From NCBI GenBank assembly GCA_002311745.1, contig DBZL01000054.1:23802-87801 (forward strand): a stretch of DNA of 64,000 nucleotides. The letters are read 5' to 3'. Shown here in pieces: positions 51,152 to 59,932 of this stretch (the stretch's first letter is position 1; every line of letters starts with the position of its first letter). The notes beneath the pieces are model-generated. The model saw nothing but the letters and a program-made list of their open reading frames with translations. It was not told where the DNA came from and did no database searches. Made by a program: the position numbers and the translations under genes. Source of the DNA: Phycisphaerales bacterium UBA1161 (lineage in GTDB: Bacteria > Planctomycetota > Phycisphaerae > Tepidisphaerales > Tepidisphaeraceae).

Positions 51152-52737
51152 CCGAGCTTCAGGGCGGGCGGCAGGGACTTTGGACGGCGGGAATGTATCT
51201 GGCCGTGCTGGCCGCCGCCGCCATCGTCTTTGCCCCGGTCTGCCGGTTCAACTTTGTCTATTGGGATGATCTGGAGCTGGTGGTGCAGAACCCGCAACTG
51301 CATCCGCCGACGCTGCAGAATCTCGGGGCATTCTGGACCGCGCCTTACGAGCGGCTCTACACGCCGGCCGCGTATTCGCTTTGGTGGATGCTGAGCCGAC
51401 TCTGCGGCGGCGTCACGGATGCCAGCGCGTTTCACGCCGCCAATCTTCTGCTGCACCTTTTCGCCGTGGCATTGGTCTTTTCCATTCTGCGGACCTGCAT
51501 CCGCTGGGACTGGGCCGCTCTGGCGGGAACGCTGCTGTTTGCCGTGCATCCCCTGCAAGTGGAAGCCGTCGCCTGGGTGTCGGGGATGAACAATCTGCTG
51601 GCCGCCGTGTTTTGCCTGGCGGCCATCCGGCTGTACCTGGAATTTGCCCGCCGTGCGTCCGCGGATCGTTGGGCGTTTTACGCCGGAGCGACGTTGGCTT
51701 TTTTGCTGGCGCTGCTGGCCAAACCGACGGCCGTGGCGGCGCCGCTGATGGCCGCCGTCCTGGATGTCGCCATCCTGCGACGGCGGATCGCCAAGGTGGC
51801 CGTCTCGATCCTGCCCTGGCTGTGCGCCGCGGCCGTGCTGGCCATCCTCACCAGCCGCTTGCAACCAACCCCCCCAGCCACGCCGATTTTGCAGCGGCCG
51901 GCCGTCGCCCTGGATGCCCTTGCGTTTTATCTGTGGAAATTGCTTTGGCCGATGCGATTGAGCATCGACTACGTGCGCACGCCGATGCGCATCTGGCAAA
52001 GCCGCCAGTGGATCGGGGGCGCAGCGGCCGTCGCCGCCGTCGCCGCGGCCATTGGGATGGGGCGGTCCCGGCGCGCCGGGGGCCTCGGTCTCGGCCTGGC
52101 CGTCCTGATCGCCGGCCTTCTGCCCGTGTTGGGTTTGTTTGCTTTTGATTTCCAGAGGTATTCCACGGTTGCCGACCGGTACATGTACCTGGCGATGTTG
52201 GGCGCGGCCCTGATGCTGGCGTGGACGGCCAACCGCTGGCCGACGCTCGCACTGGCCGCGGTCGTGGGTGCGGCGATTTGCCTGCTGGCCTGGCGCAGCG
52301 AAATGCAACTGCGGAATTGGAAAAACACCGACGCCCTGGTCGCTCATACCCTACAGCTCGATCCCCTCAGCACGGTGGGCAATAAAATCTTGGCTTTCCA
52401 GCGGGCCAGGCAGCAGCGCTGGCAGGAGGCCGCAGCCTTGTATCGCACCGCTCTGATCCGCAATCCTCAAGATGGCGACGTGCTCTACAACTTGGCCAAT
52501 GCCCTGAGCAAAGGCGGCGATCCGCTGGGCGCGATCGACGAGTACCAACGGGCCATTCCGCTTCTGGAGCCGGCCCGGCGCCTGTCGGCCATGAACAACC
52601 TGGGCATCGCCTATTTCGACGCTGGGCAGGAGGAGCGGGCCGAAAACGAGTTCCTGGCCGTGCTGCAGATCGATCCGCAAAACGCCCATGCCAGAAAAAA
52701 TCTCGCCCTGATCACCATCGGCGTGCCAAGAGACTAA
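51148..52737 (+). CDS. TMTC/GT-C-like membrane protein with TPR tail
   Basis: 529 residues from ATG 51148, overlapping the tadA stop by 4 nt. About ten hydrophobic segments to residue 390, with the first loop FVYWDDLELVVQNPQL giving the Asp pair of the TMTC/GT-C type, then YTPAAYSLWWMLSRL and FSTVADRYMYLA-like RYSTVADRYMYLAMLGAAL. Residues 410-529 are three TPR (WQEAAALYRTALIRNPQDGD, AENEFLAVLQIDPQNAHARK). In animals TMTC proteins are O-mannosyltransferases; here the substrate is unknown. Confidence 0.75.
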   Translation: MTELQGGRQGLWTAGMYLAVLAAAAIVFAPVCRFNFVYWDDLELVVQNPQLHPPTLQNLGAFWTAPYERLYTPAAYSLWWMLSRLCGGVTDASAFHAANLLLHLFAVALVFSILRTCIRWDWAALAGTLLFAVHPLQVEAVAWVSGMNNLLAAVFCLAAIRLYLEFARRASADRWAFYAGATLAFLLALLAKPTAVAAPLMAAVLDVAILRRRIAKVAVSILPWLCAAAVLAILTSRLQPTPPATPILQRPAVALDALAFYLWKLLWPMRLSIDYVRTPMRIWQSRQWIGGAAAVAAVAAAIGMGRSRRAGGLGLGLAVLIAGLLPVLGLFAFDFQRYSTVADRYMYLAMLGAALMLAWTANRWPTLALAAVVGAAICLLAWRSEMQLRNWKNTDALVAHTLQLDPLSTVGNKILAFQRARQQRWQEAAALYRTALIRNPQDGDVLYNLANALSKGGDPLGAIDEYQRAIPLLEPARRLSAMNNLGIAYFDAGQEERAENEFLAVLQIDPQNAHARKNLALITIGVPRD

Positions 52738-52779
52738 GAGATTCGTACACTATTTCCTTCATCAACACAGGAGATTTCC

Positions 52780-53676
52780 GTGCCGCAGCCAGTTCTGGCC
52801 GTCGTCAGCGTTCTGGGCAAGGACCAGAAGGGCGTGGTTGCCCAGTTCGCCACCTACATGGCCGAGCGAGGCATCAACATCGAGGACATCGAGCAGCGCG
52901 TCGTCCGCGGGTTTTTCCTGATGGACATGCTGGTCGATCTGAAGGACCTGACGGTCGATCTTTCGGAGCTGATCACCGGCCTGCTGGACGTGGGCAAAAA
53001 GCTGGAGATGGAGGTGCGCGTCCATCTGCACAGCGAGCGGCGGCTCAAGAAGGTGGCGCTGCTGGTCAGCAAGGAGCCGCATTGCCTGCGCCGCCTCATC
53101 GACGATTTTTCCCAGGGGCGGCTGGCCGCCGCCGTCGCCGTCGTCTTGTCCAACCACCCGGACCTCGAGCCGCTGGCCCGGCAGGCCGGGCTGAAGTTCG
53201 CCTGGCAAAGCTCGGACGATGTGGAGAAACATTTCGATTGGCTGCTCAAAAACCTGCAGTCGCACAGTCCGGACCTGGTCGTGTTGGCTCGCTACATGCG
53301 CATCCTTCCACCGCGGATTATTGAGGCCTTTGCCAATCGCATCGTGAACATCCATCCATCGCTGTTGCCGTATTTCCCCGGCGCCGCGCCGTACAAGCAA
53401 GCGTACGAAAGCGGCGTCCGCGTGCACGGGTGCACCGCTCACTTCGTGACCCACCAGCTCGACGAGGGTCCGGTCATCCTTCAGGATGTTTTTCACATCA
53501 ACGTCGGCGCCGACGCCCTGGACGACGTGAAGGAAAAGGGCCTCTCTTTGGAGGCGGAGGTCCTCAGCCGCGCCGTCAAGCTGTTCGTCGATGAGGAACT
53601 GGTCGTGGTCGACGGCAAGGTCATTTTCAAGCCCGGGATCAGCCGATTCCTGACCAGCTCTGCCCCGCGCCCGTGA
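52780..53676 (+). CDS. purU: formyltetrahydrofolate deformylase-like protein
   Basis: 298 residues from GTG 52780 with AGGAGA 7 nt upstream. PurU releases formate from 10-formyl-THF. The N-terminal ACT domain (VVSVLGKDQKGVVAQFATYM, NIEDIEQRVV) is followed by the formyltransferase fold. The catalytic Asn, His and Asp are visible in VNIHPSLLPYFPG and THQLDEGPVILQD; GCTAHF replaces the common GATAHY/F, and HPSLLP is closer to PurN. The ACT domain argues for PurU. Residual uncertainty: PurN-like activity. Confidence 0.85.
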   Translation: MPQPVLAVVSVLGKDQKGVVAQFATYMAERGINIEDIEQRVVRGFFLMDMLVDLKDLTVDLSELITGLLDVGKKLEMEVRVHLHSERRLKKVALLVSKEPHCLRRLIDDFSQGRLAAAVAVVLSNHPDLEPLARQAGLKFAWQSSDDVEKHFDWLLKNLQSHSPDLVVLARYMRILPPRIIEAFANRIVNIHPSLLPYFPGAAPYKQAYESGVRVHGCTAHFVTHQLDEGPVILQDVFHINVGADALDDVKEKGLSLEAEVLSRAVKLFVDEELVVVDGKVIFKPGISRFLTSSAPRP

Positions 53677-53680
53677 TCGC

Positions 53681-54445
53681 ATGCTGCACGTTGCCGATGA
53701 GTTTGCGCCCGTCCTTGCCGACCTGCTCTTCACGGCGGAAATGGTTTTCCAGCACCCCGACGTCAAACCCTGGCGCCAACTGGCCGATCGCGAAAATTGT
53801 CTGTGGGATATTCGCAGGCCCGACGGAAGCACGCTGCGCTTGCACGTGAAGCGCTATCCGCCGGGACGGCATCGCGTCGCAAAGCAGGAGGCCGATTCCT
53901 ATCGCGACCTGCGGCAGGCTGCCGTCCCCACGGCCAAACTGGCGGCTTGGGGCACGCTGGCCGACGGCCGCAGCTTCGTCATGATCGAGGATTTGGCTGG
54001 ATTCGCTGCGGCCGACAAGCTGATCGCCGCCGGCGCGCCGTTTGAAAAACTGCTGATTCCCACCGCCGACCTGGCCGCGGCCCTGCACAACGCCGGCTTC
54101 CATCATCGCGATTTGTATCTGTGCCATTTCTTCGCGAAGGTGGATGGGGGCGGTGTCGACGTCCGGCTGATCGACATCGCCCGAGTCCGCCGTTTGCCCG
54201 CTCTGCTGACCCGCCGCTGGATCACCAAGGACCTTGCCCAATTCTGGTACAGCACCTTAGCGCTGCCGATCACCGATCCGCAGCGCGACCAATGGCTGGC
54301 GCGTTACGCCCGGCAGACCCGCGCTGCCGATGTCGAACGTCTACGGCGTGCGGTCGAGCGAAAATCCCGCTTCATCGCCACCCACGACGCCAAACTGCGC
54401 GCTCGACAACCCCATCGGAACATTTCCATTCCGACAACTGAATAA
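53681..54445 (+). CDS. WaaP/InaA-type (Kdo/LPS) kinase family protein
   Basis: 254 residues. Members phosphorylate heptose or Kdo of lipopolysaccharide core. The protein-kinase-like catalytic loop reads FHHRDLYLCHFF near 145 and the metal loop RLIDIARV near 170; LRLHVKRYPPGRHRVAKQEA has the nucleotide Lys and Glu, and SFVMIEDLAGF the hinge. No membrane segment. It starts 4 nt after purU, so they are one unit. Substrate not proven. Confidence 0.8.
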   Translation: MLHVADEFAPVLADLLFTAEMVFQHPDVKPWRQLADRENCLWDIRRPDGSTLRLHVKRYPPGRHRVAKQEADSYRDLRQAAVPTAKLAAWGTLADGRSFVMIEDLAGFAAADKLIAAGAPFEKLLIPTADLAAALHNAGFHHRDLYLCHFFAKVDGGGVDVRLIDIARVRRLPALLTRRWITKDLAQFWYSTLALPITDPQRDQWLARYARQTRAADVERLRRAVERKSRFIATHDAKLRARQPHRNISIPTTE

Positions 54446-54455
54446 GGTGGTTTCA

Positions 54456-54815
54456 TCAACTCCGCGTGGCCATCGCCAGCGCGTCAGGACGTGTCTTGGC
54501 GATGGTGAAGAGGCGCTCCAGGCAGCAGGTTTGGAAGATGTGCAGAAGTTGCTGCGACATGCCGCACAACACCAGTTTGCCTCCGCCCTGGAGGATGCGC
54601 TGGCGCACGTTGACCATCAGGCCGAGCATCGCGCTGCCCATGTACTGCACGTCGTTCAGGTCCATCACCCAGGGCTGGCGGCTCTTGCCCTCCAGCGCCC
54701 GCAGGACCGATTCGATCAGGGCGTCGATTTCCATCCCATCCATCACGTCCGGCAGGGCCAGGCTCAGCACCTGCACGGATTGCTGCTGCGAAATCTCGTA
54801 GCGCTGGGATTGCAT
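54456..54815 (-). CDS. STAS-domain protein (anti-sigma-factor-antagonist-like)
   Basis: 119 residues. STAS antagonists are switched by phosphorylation of a Ser; the site is kept in VMDLNDVQYMGSAMLGLMVN near residue 60. GGGKLVLCGMSQQLLHIFQT is the usual second half. No anti-sigma kinase gene is adjacent. A TTGTGG ... TTAAAT pair between purM and this gene could be its own promoter. Confidence 0.85.
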   Translation of the reverse strand: MQSQRYEISQQQSVQVLSLALPDVMDGMEIDALIESVLRALEGKSRQPWVMDLNDVQYMGSAMLGLMVNVRQRILQGGGKLVLCGMSQQLLHIFQTCCLERLFTIAKTRPDALAMATRS

Positions 54816-54865
54816 GAAAAGCGACGGAATTTAAACCAAGCCCGCGGCGATTGCCACAAAAACTT

Positions 54866-55966
54866 TCAGCGCACCTGGAGGCTGTCAGCTTCGTACGTGA
54901 TCCCCAGGGGAAGGATTTCCACGGCCTTGCGATTCCCTTGCTTCAGGATGGTGCCGCCGACCATCGCCGCCAGCCCCACGGCTTTGGCGGCCGAGAGGCA
55001 AGCCCCGGCATCGCCGGGACCGACGTAGGCCGCAAATCCCGCCCCCATGTTGAATGTGCCGTAAGCTTCGCTCTGTTCCACCGGACCGGTCTTCTGGATG
55101 AACCGCAGCACCGCCGGAACCTCGGGCAGCGCGCTGATCCGATAAACAAACGGCTCGGGCAAGCGCATCAATTTTCGCCAGCCGTGGCCGGTGATGTGAA
55201 CGGCGTACTTGATGCGCACGCCCCGCCGCTGGCATTCGGCAACGAACGGAACGTAAATCTCGGATGCATCCAGCAGCGCCTCACCCAAGCTGCGGCCGTC
55301 GTCGATCCGCGTCAAAAATCCATCCGGCAACCGCCCGGCCAGCTCCCGGCAAAGGGTCAGCCCATTGGTGTGCACGCCGCGGCTGCCCAGAAGCACGATC
55401 ACATCCCCGTCGGCGAGCTGGCCGGCAATGCGGTTGGACTTGGGTCGGATGCGCCCGATGGCCGAGCCGGCCAGCACGATGGTCTTGGCATCCACGATCC
55501 CGCGCAGGGCCGGCGTCTCCCCGCCGCCCCACACCGCCCCGCTACGGCGGCATCCTTCGCCAAACCCGCGGGCCAGGTCCGCTCCCCGCGTGCCTTGGGC
55601 AAACCACGCCGCGTCACCCACCGCCGCGTGCATGGCAACGCTCAGCGGCAATGCGCCGCTCGTCACCAGGTCGTTGACAATGGTCACCACCGTGTCGATG
55701 CCGATGTTCTCGTAATAGCTTTTGCCCGTCAGCTCGAGCATGGCATCGGCCACCAGGTTCTTCGTGCCCAGCCCCTCTTCCACGTGGGCCAGATATTCAT
55801 CCTCCGCTTCGACCAGATAGGCGCTCTCCCCGCGGACATCCGGCGGCTGGCTCAAACCGTGCTGCGCCAGCGCCGCGACGGTCCCCGCCGCTTCTCGCTG
55901 GCAAGCGCGCTTGAACGCATCCAGCGGCCCGTAATCCACGCCGGCTTCCTGGTACGTCAGGGGCAT
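54866..55966 (-). CDS. purM: phosphoribosylformylglycinamidine cyclo-ligase (AIR synthetase)
   Basis: 366 residues from ATG 55966. It closes the imidazole ring in purine synthesis with ATP. Landmarks: YQEAGVDYGPLDAFKRAC, GTKNLVADAML, IGIDTVVTIVNDLVTSGALP, GGGETPALRGI, SRGVHTNGLTLCRELAG and HITGHGWRKLMRL. It diverges from textbook PurM at several sites (e.g. AVHITGHG, where AxAHITGGG is usual), so it belongs to a distinct branch. Divergent from lysA with about 100 bp between. Confidence 0.88.
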   Translation of the reverse strand: MPLTYQEAGVDYGPLDAFKRACQREAAGTVAALAQHGLSQPPDVRGESAYLVEAEDEYLAHVEEGLGTKNLVADAMLELTGKSYYENIGIDTVVTIVNDLVTSGALPLSVAMHAAVGDAAWFAQGTRGADLARGFGEGCRRSGAVWGGGETPALRGIVDAKTIVLAGSAIGRIRPKSNRIAGQLADGDVIVLLGSRGVHTNGLTLCRELAGRLPDGFLTRIDDGRSLGEALLDASEIYVPFVAECQRRGVRIKYAVHITGHGWRKLMRLPEPFVYRISALPEVPAVLRFIQKTGPVEQSEAYGTFNMGAGFAAYVGPGDAGACLSAAKAVGLAAMVGGTILKQGNRKAVEILPLGITYEADSLQVR

Positions 55967-56070
55967 ACCCTGCGTTTTAGGCCGGCGCCGTCGCAAACAC
56001 AAGCAAACAGTACAGCCGCAGGCCGGGTTTTGGCTGTCGCCGGGGCATCGGTTATTGTGTTGGGACGATC

Positions 56071-57363
56071 ATGGATTTCTTCGAGTACAAACACGGCCAG
56101 CTCTATTGCGAAGACGTGCCCGCGGAAAAAATCGCCGCCCAGGTCGGCACACCCGCGTACGTCTATTCCAAGGCGACGTTTCTGCGGCATTACCGGCAAG
56201 TCGTCGAGGCCTTTGCCCCCCTGAAGGCGATGGTCTGCTATTCCATCAAGAGCTGCGGCAACCTCCACATCTGCCGCATGCTGGCGCAGGAGGGGTGCGG
56301 ATTCGACGTGACCAGCGGCGGCGAGCTGTACCGCGCCCTGAAGGCGGGCGGTGATGCGAAAAAGATCGTCTACGCCGGCGTCGGCAAAACGGATCAGGAG
56401 ATCATCGACGCCATCAACGCCGGCATCGCCGCGTTCAACCTCGAGAGCGAGGCGGAGATCGAAAACATCGACCGCATCGCCGGGCAGCTGGGCAAAACCG
56501 CCGTCGGCGCCCTCCGCGTCAATCCGGACGTCGATCCCCAAACCCACGCCAAGACCGCCACCGGCAAGAAACAGAGCAAGTTCGGCGTGGACATCGAACG
56601 CGCCGCCGGCGTCTTCGAGCGGTACCGAACCTTGAAGCATCTGCGCATCACGGGCGTGCACATTCACATCGGCGGGCCGGTGTACCAGACCGAACCGTAC
56701 GTGCTCGCGGTCGAAAAAATCGTGGCCTTGATCGAGCAGCTTCAGCGGCGCGGGCACAGCATCGAGTGGTTCGATTTAGGCGGCGGATTCGGCGTCAACT
56801 ACGAGGGGCCGGACCAGGCCCTTCCCATCGCCGAGCACGCCAAGGCCCTGATCCCGCTGCTTGTGGACAAGCCCTACCGCATCGTCCTGGAGCCCGGCCG
56901 CTACATCGCGGGCAACGCGGGGATACTGCTCACCCGCGTGCTGTACTGCAAAACCGGCGGGGAAAAGAGATTCGTCATCGTTGACGCGGGGATGAACGAC
57001 CTGATCCGCCCGACGCTGTACGAAAGCTATCACCACATCTGGCCGGTCAAGCCCGATGCGGCCAACGTGCCCGTGCAGCGCAGCCGCGGTGAGGAGCCGC
57101 GCGGCGGCCAGGTCGTCGACGTGGTCGGGCCGATCTGCGAAAACGGCGACTACCTGGCCCGCAACCGCCCGCTGCCGCCGGTGCAGCGCGGCGATCTCCT
57201 GGCCGTCTTCACCGCCGGCGCCTACGGATTTGCCATGAGCAGCAATTACAACAACCGCCTGCGCGCCGCGGAGGTTTTTGTGGATGGCCAGCAGTTCCGC
57301 ATCATCCGCCGGCGCGAAACCTACGACGATCTCGTTCGGCCCGAAGAGGCAATGGGCCAGTAA
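56071..57363 (+). CDS. lysA: diaminopimelate decarboxylase
   Basis: 430 residues. It makes L-lysine from meso-diaminopimelate with PLP. PLP Lys in MVCYSIKSCGNLHICRML near 60; FDVTSGGELYRALKAG; GVHIHIGGPVYQTEPY; WFDLGGGFGVNYEG; LEPGRYIAGNAGILLTRVLY; DAGMNDLIRPTLYESYHHIW. The active-site Cys lies in GPICENGDYLA (CENGD in place of the usual CESGD). GGGA lies 6 nt before the ATG. Confidence 0.95.
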   Translation: MDFFEYKHGQLYCEDVPAEKIAAQVGTPAYVYSKATFLRHYRQVVEAFAPLKAMVCYSIKSCGNLHICRMLAQEGCGFDVTSGGELYRALKAGGDAKKIVYAGVGKTDQEIIDAINAGIAAFNLESEAEIENIDRIAGQLGKTAVGALRVNPDVDPQTHAKTATGKKQSKFGVDIERAAGVFERYRTLKHLRITGVHIHIGGPVYQTEPYVLAVEKIVALIEQLQRRGHSIEWFDLGGGFGVNYEGPDQALPIAEHAKALIPLLVDKPYRIVLEPGRYIAGNAGILLTRVLYCKTGGEKRFVIVDAGMNDLIRPTLYESYHHIWPVKPDAANVPVQRSRGEEPRGGQVVDVVGPICENGDYLARNRPLPPVQRGDLLAVFTAGAYGFAMSSNYNNRLRAAEVFVDGQQFRIIRRRETYDDLVRPEEAMGQ

Positions 57364-57391
57364 CAATTTGGTCGATAAGTCACGGCGCGTC

Positions 57392-59596
57392 TCATGCACG
57401 CACGGTTCGCTTGCGTCGGGCCAGGAGGACCGGCGGTGCAACTGCCAGCAGGGCGAGACACGACGGCTCGGGAATGGCCTGAAAATTTTCCAGCACGATC
57501 TCGTTGGCGAACGCGCCGCTGCCGTAGAGGACCTGAAACGATCCGAGGCCGTCGGTTGTCACCAATCGACCGCCGTCGGCGACGTTCAGGAATGATCCGC
57601 TCAGAGCGAATCCCTGTCCCGCCTGCAGCATCAGGACGGTGAATGTATCGGTGTCGGCGGGGATAAATCCGTTGGTCAACGTCAGTTCGAGGTTGCCGCC
57701 CAGGGCCATGTTGCCCTGGATGGTCAGTGAATCGTAATCTGTTCCCTGATTCCGCCCGCCGATGTTGAAGGCGAGGGTGGAGGGATCGGAGGAAAGGGTG
57801 ACATTGGCGATGATCGTGCCGGAACCGGTGAGTGTTCCATCGTTCACTGCCAATCCACCGGGCGCCTGGATGGTTCCGTTGTGAACGGCCACGATTCCGT
57901 GGTTCGTGAAGGTGTAATTGGCTGGGAAGCCATCGGAGCTTTTTGTACTGATGTACAAGGTTGAGCCGTTGGTGGCTTCGAGGATTCCGTTGTTGATGAG
58001 GTTGGCAACGTAGGTATAAGTGCCGAGTTCAGGGTAGAGGTCGGAATCGATCGTGTCGTTATTGATGAGGGTTTCGCCGCCGAGCTGGTAAATGCCTTGC
58101 ATCGTGGCGTGACTGCCCAGGGTGAAGGTGGAGGATTCGCCGAGGCTGATGTTGTCCCCACCCGTGCCGACGACGTTGAGGTTGTCCCAGGTTTGGCTCC
58201 CGAAAGCGTCAATCATTGTTCCCCTTGTCAGGTACATGTTGTGCCCGCTCAGATTGATGCCATTTTGGACCTGTAGGTACTCGTCGACCTGCAAATCGCC
58301 ATTAATGACGGTTACGCCGCTGAGCGTGGCGCCATGTACATAAAGGCTGCCGCCGCCGACGTCGATGGTGCCGTTGGCGATGGTACCGCCTATGTTCCAG
58401 ATTCCGCCGTAGTTGGCGGGTTTGAGAATCGCGCCGGTGTTGTCCAAGTAACCATCGCCGTTGAGGACGACGGTGCTGTCGGCCGAGACGATGAACTTTC
58501 CGATTCCCGCTGTAGTGTAGTGGCCGCCCAGCTCGACATAGCTGCCGTTGGTCGCGCTGATCGTGCCGGCGTTGCTCCAAGTGCCGCCGAGCACCAGGGT
58601 CGACGCGTCGGCCGTCACTATGCCGCCGCTGGCGTTGATCCAATTGGTGGCTCCAATGTCGAGAGTTCCACCATTGGTGGCCTCGGCCAAGGTGTTGTTG
58701 GTAAAATTGCTGGTGTTGATTCCCACTGGCCAACCCCCGCGGGTGTCTGCGTTGATGGTGCCGTTGTTAACAAGCGAGCTGCCGTTGTATCCAAGATTTA
58801 AACCGTAGGCCAAGTCATAAAAATAGGCGCCACTGTGCACCGTCGTATTGTTGCCCAACGTGAGGGTGACGGGACTGGGGGAGGTGGGGCCGCTCACGGA
58901 GACCCAGGCGAACATTTGGGGGACGATGTTAATGTTGTTGAGAACTTGGCTTGGGCCATCGAAGTAGATGTAGCTATTCTCGTTCAAGGGAACCAGATTA
59001 TGGGTGCCGAGGGTTAGCCCGTTCCGTACGTAGAGATTCCCGTTAACCTGCAAATCTGCGCCGTTAACGGTCACGCCATTGAGCGTTCCGTTCTGGACGA
59101 CGAGGCTGCCGCCGGAGATGGTAACGGTGGAATTGGCGATCGTGCCGCCGTTGAGTTGGTAGGTACCGGCATCGAGGTTGATCGGCGCCGTGAGCGTTCC
59201 GGCGGTGTGATCCAACGTGGCATTAGCGGAATTGAGCGTCAGACCATCCGTAACGACGTCGGAATTGAGCGTGACCGTGTAAGGCGAGCCGGCGGCGGCG
59301 ATGACCGCAAGATAATTGGTGCCCGGCGGCGTGCCGTTATTCGGATAATTCGGCTGCGTCGACCAGGCGGAAGTGCTGGTCCAGTTGCCGCTGCTCGCCG
59401 AGAGCCAGGTCGCCGTCGTATCGCCGCGGCTGAGGCGCGGCAGAGCGAAAAGAGTTGCGGCCAAAATCGCTCCGACCTTACAGCCCCTGCTGTGCCGACA
59501 CCCCTTCCATGGAACCCGCATCACAAGGTCGGATTCTTGGATTGCATTTTTCGCTACGTTTTGACCTCTGGAGAATGTTCGACGTGCCAAGTACAT
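57392..59596 (-). CDS. beta-strand-repeat surface protein with PEP-CTERM signal
   Basis: 734 residues from ATG 59596 (AGGGAGAG upstream decides this start; the frame is open further up). A basic N terminus and hydrophobic core GAILAATLFALPRLSRG form a signal peptide after about 40 residues. The body is made of repeated short beta-strand units rich in Asn, Gly and Thr (LVVQNGTLNGVTVNGADLQV, NNGTINADTRGG), as in autotransporter-associated repeats or beta-helices. The end IPEPSCLALLAVAPPVLLARRKRTVRA-type tail is a PEP-CTERM signal: PEP motif, hydrophobic helix, basic tail. Exosortase would cut it. Substrate function unknown. Confidence 0.85.
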   Translation of the reverse strand: MYLARRTFSRGQNVAKNAIQESDLVMRVPWKGCRHSRGCKVGAILAATLFALPRLSRGDTTATWLSASSGNWTSTSAWSTQPNYPNNGTPPGTNYLAVIAAAGSPYTVTLNSDVVTDGLTLNSANATLDHTAGTLTAPINLDAGTYQLNGGTIANSTVTISGGSLVVQNGTLNGVTVNGADLQVNGNLYVRNGLTLGTHNLVPLNENSYIYFDGPSQVLNNINIVPQMFAWVSVSGPTSPSPVTLTLGNNTTVHSGAYFYDLAYGLNLGYNGSSLVNNGTINADTRGGWPVGINTSNFTNNTLAEATNGGTLDIGATNWINASGGIVTADASTLVLGGTWSNAGTISATNGSYVELGGHYTTAGIGKFIVSADSTVVLNGDGYLDNTGAILKPANYGGIWNIGGTIANGTIDVGGGSLYVHGATLSGVTVINGDLQVDEYLQVQNGINLSGHNMYLTRGTMIDAFGSQTWDNLNVVGTGGDNISLGESSTFTLGSHATMQGIYQLGGETLINNDTIDSDLYPELGTYTYVANLINNGILEATNGSTLYISTKSSDGFPANYTFTNHGIVAVHNGTIQAPGGLAVNDGTLTGSGTIIANVTLSSDPSTLAFNIGGRNQGTDYDSLTIQGNMALGGNLELTLTNGFIPADTDTFTVLMLQAGQGFALSGSFLNVADGGRLVTTDGLGSFQVLYGSGAFANEIVLENFQAIPEPSCLALLAVAPPVLLARRKRTVRA

Positions 59597-59932
59597 GACG
59601 CTCTCTCCCTTGGTTGAGCCCACGAATCGCGTCCGGTGATTTGCCCCGAAAACGAAATCATAAAGCCCCAAACCAAACGGGCCAGCCGCGTTTACCCGGC
59701 GCGGCGGCCTGAAACCCGTCAGTCTGCAGAAACGGCATCCTCGGAAAACCCGGCTGAAATGTTCGGCCCCGGCAAACGACGCCGCGGACCGAAAAGTCAT
59801 TTCGTCTGCGAACGCCTACGGGAGCGATTTTACTGCGGAAGTTTTTGAGAACGAAAGGGAATTCAAAAATCGCGGAAATCCGGCGATCTGCGGCGTTTGG
59901 GAATGCACCTTTTGCAGCGCTGAGGATCGCGG
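59597..59932 (-). promoter_or_regulatory. 336-bp leader/intergenic region with inverted repeats
   Basis: No gene supported. On the minus strand two stem-forming repeats stand out: GCCGCG/CGCGGC at 59705-59685 and CCGT/ACGG around a CTGCAG at 59735-59716. They could belong to a structured 5' leader of the PEP-CTERM gene. No riboswitch consensus was matched. Confidence 0.35.

Noticed and set aside
59640-59790. Possible cyclic-di-GMP (GEMM) riboswitch before the PEP-CTERM gene
   Set aside because: The conserved GEMM core was not found; only generic stems remain.
59597-59932. Sigma-54 promoter for the PEP-CTERM gene
   Set aside because: No GG-N10-GC arrangement matched in the upstream region, although rpoN is in the window.
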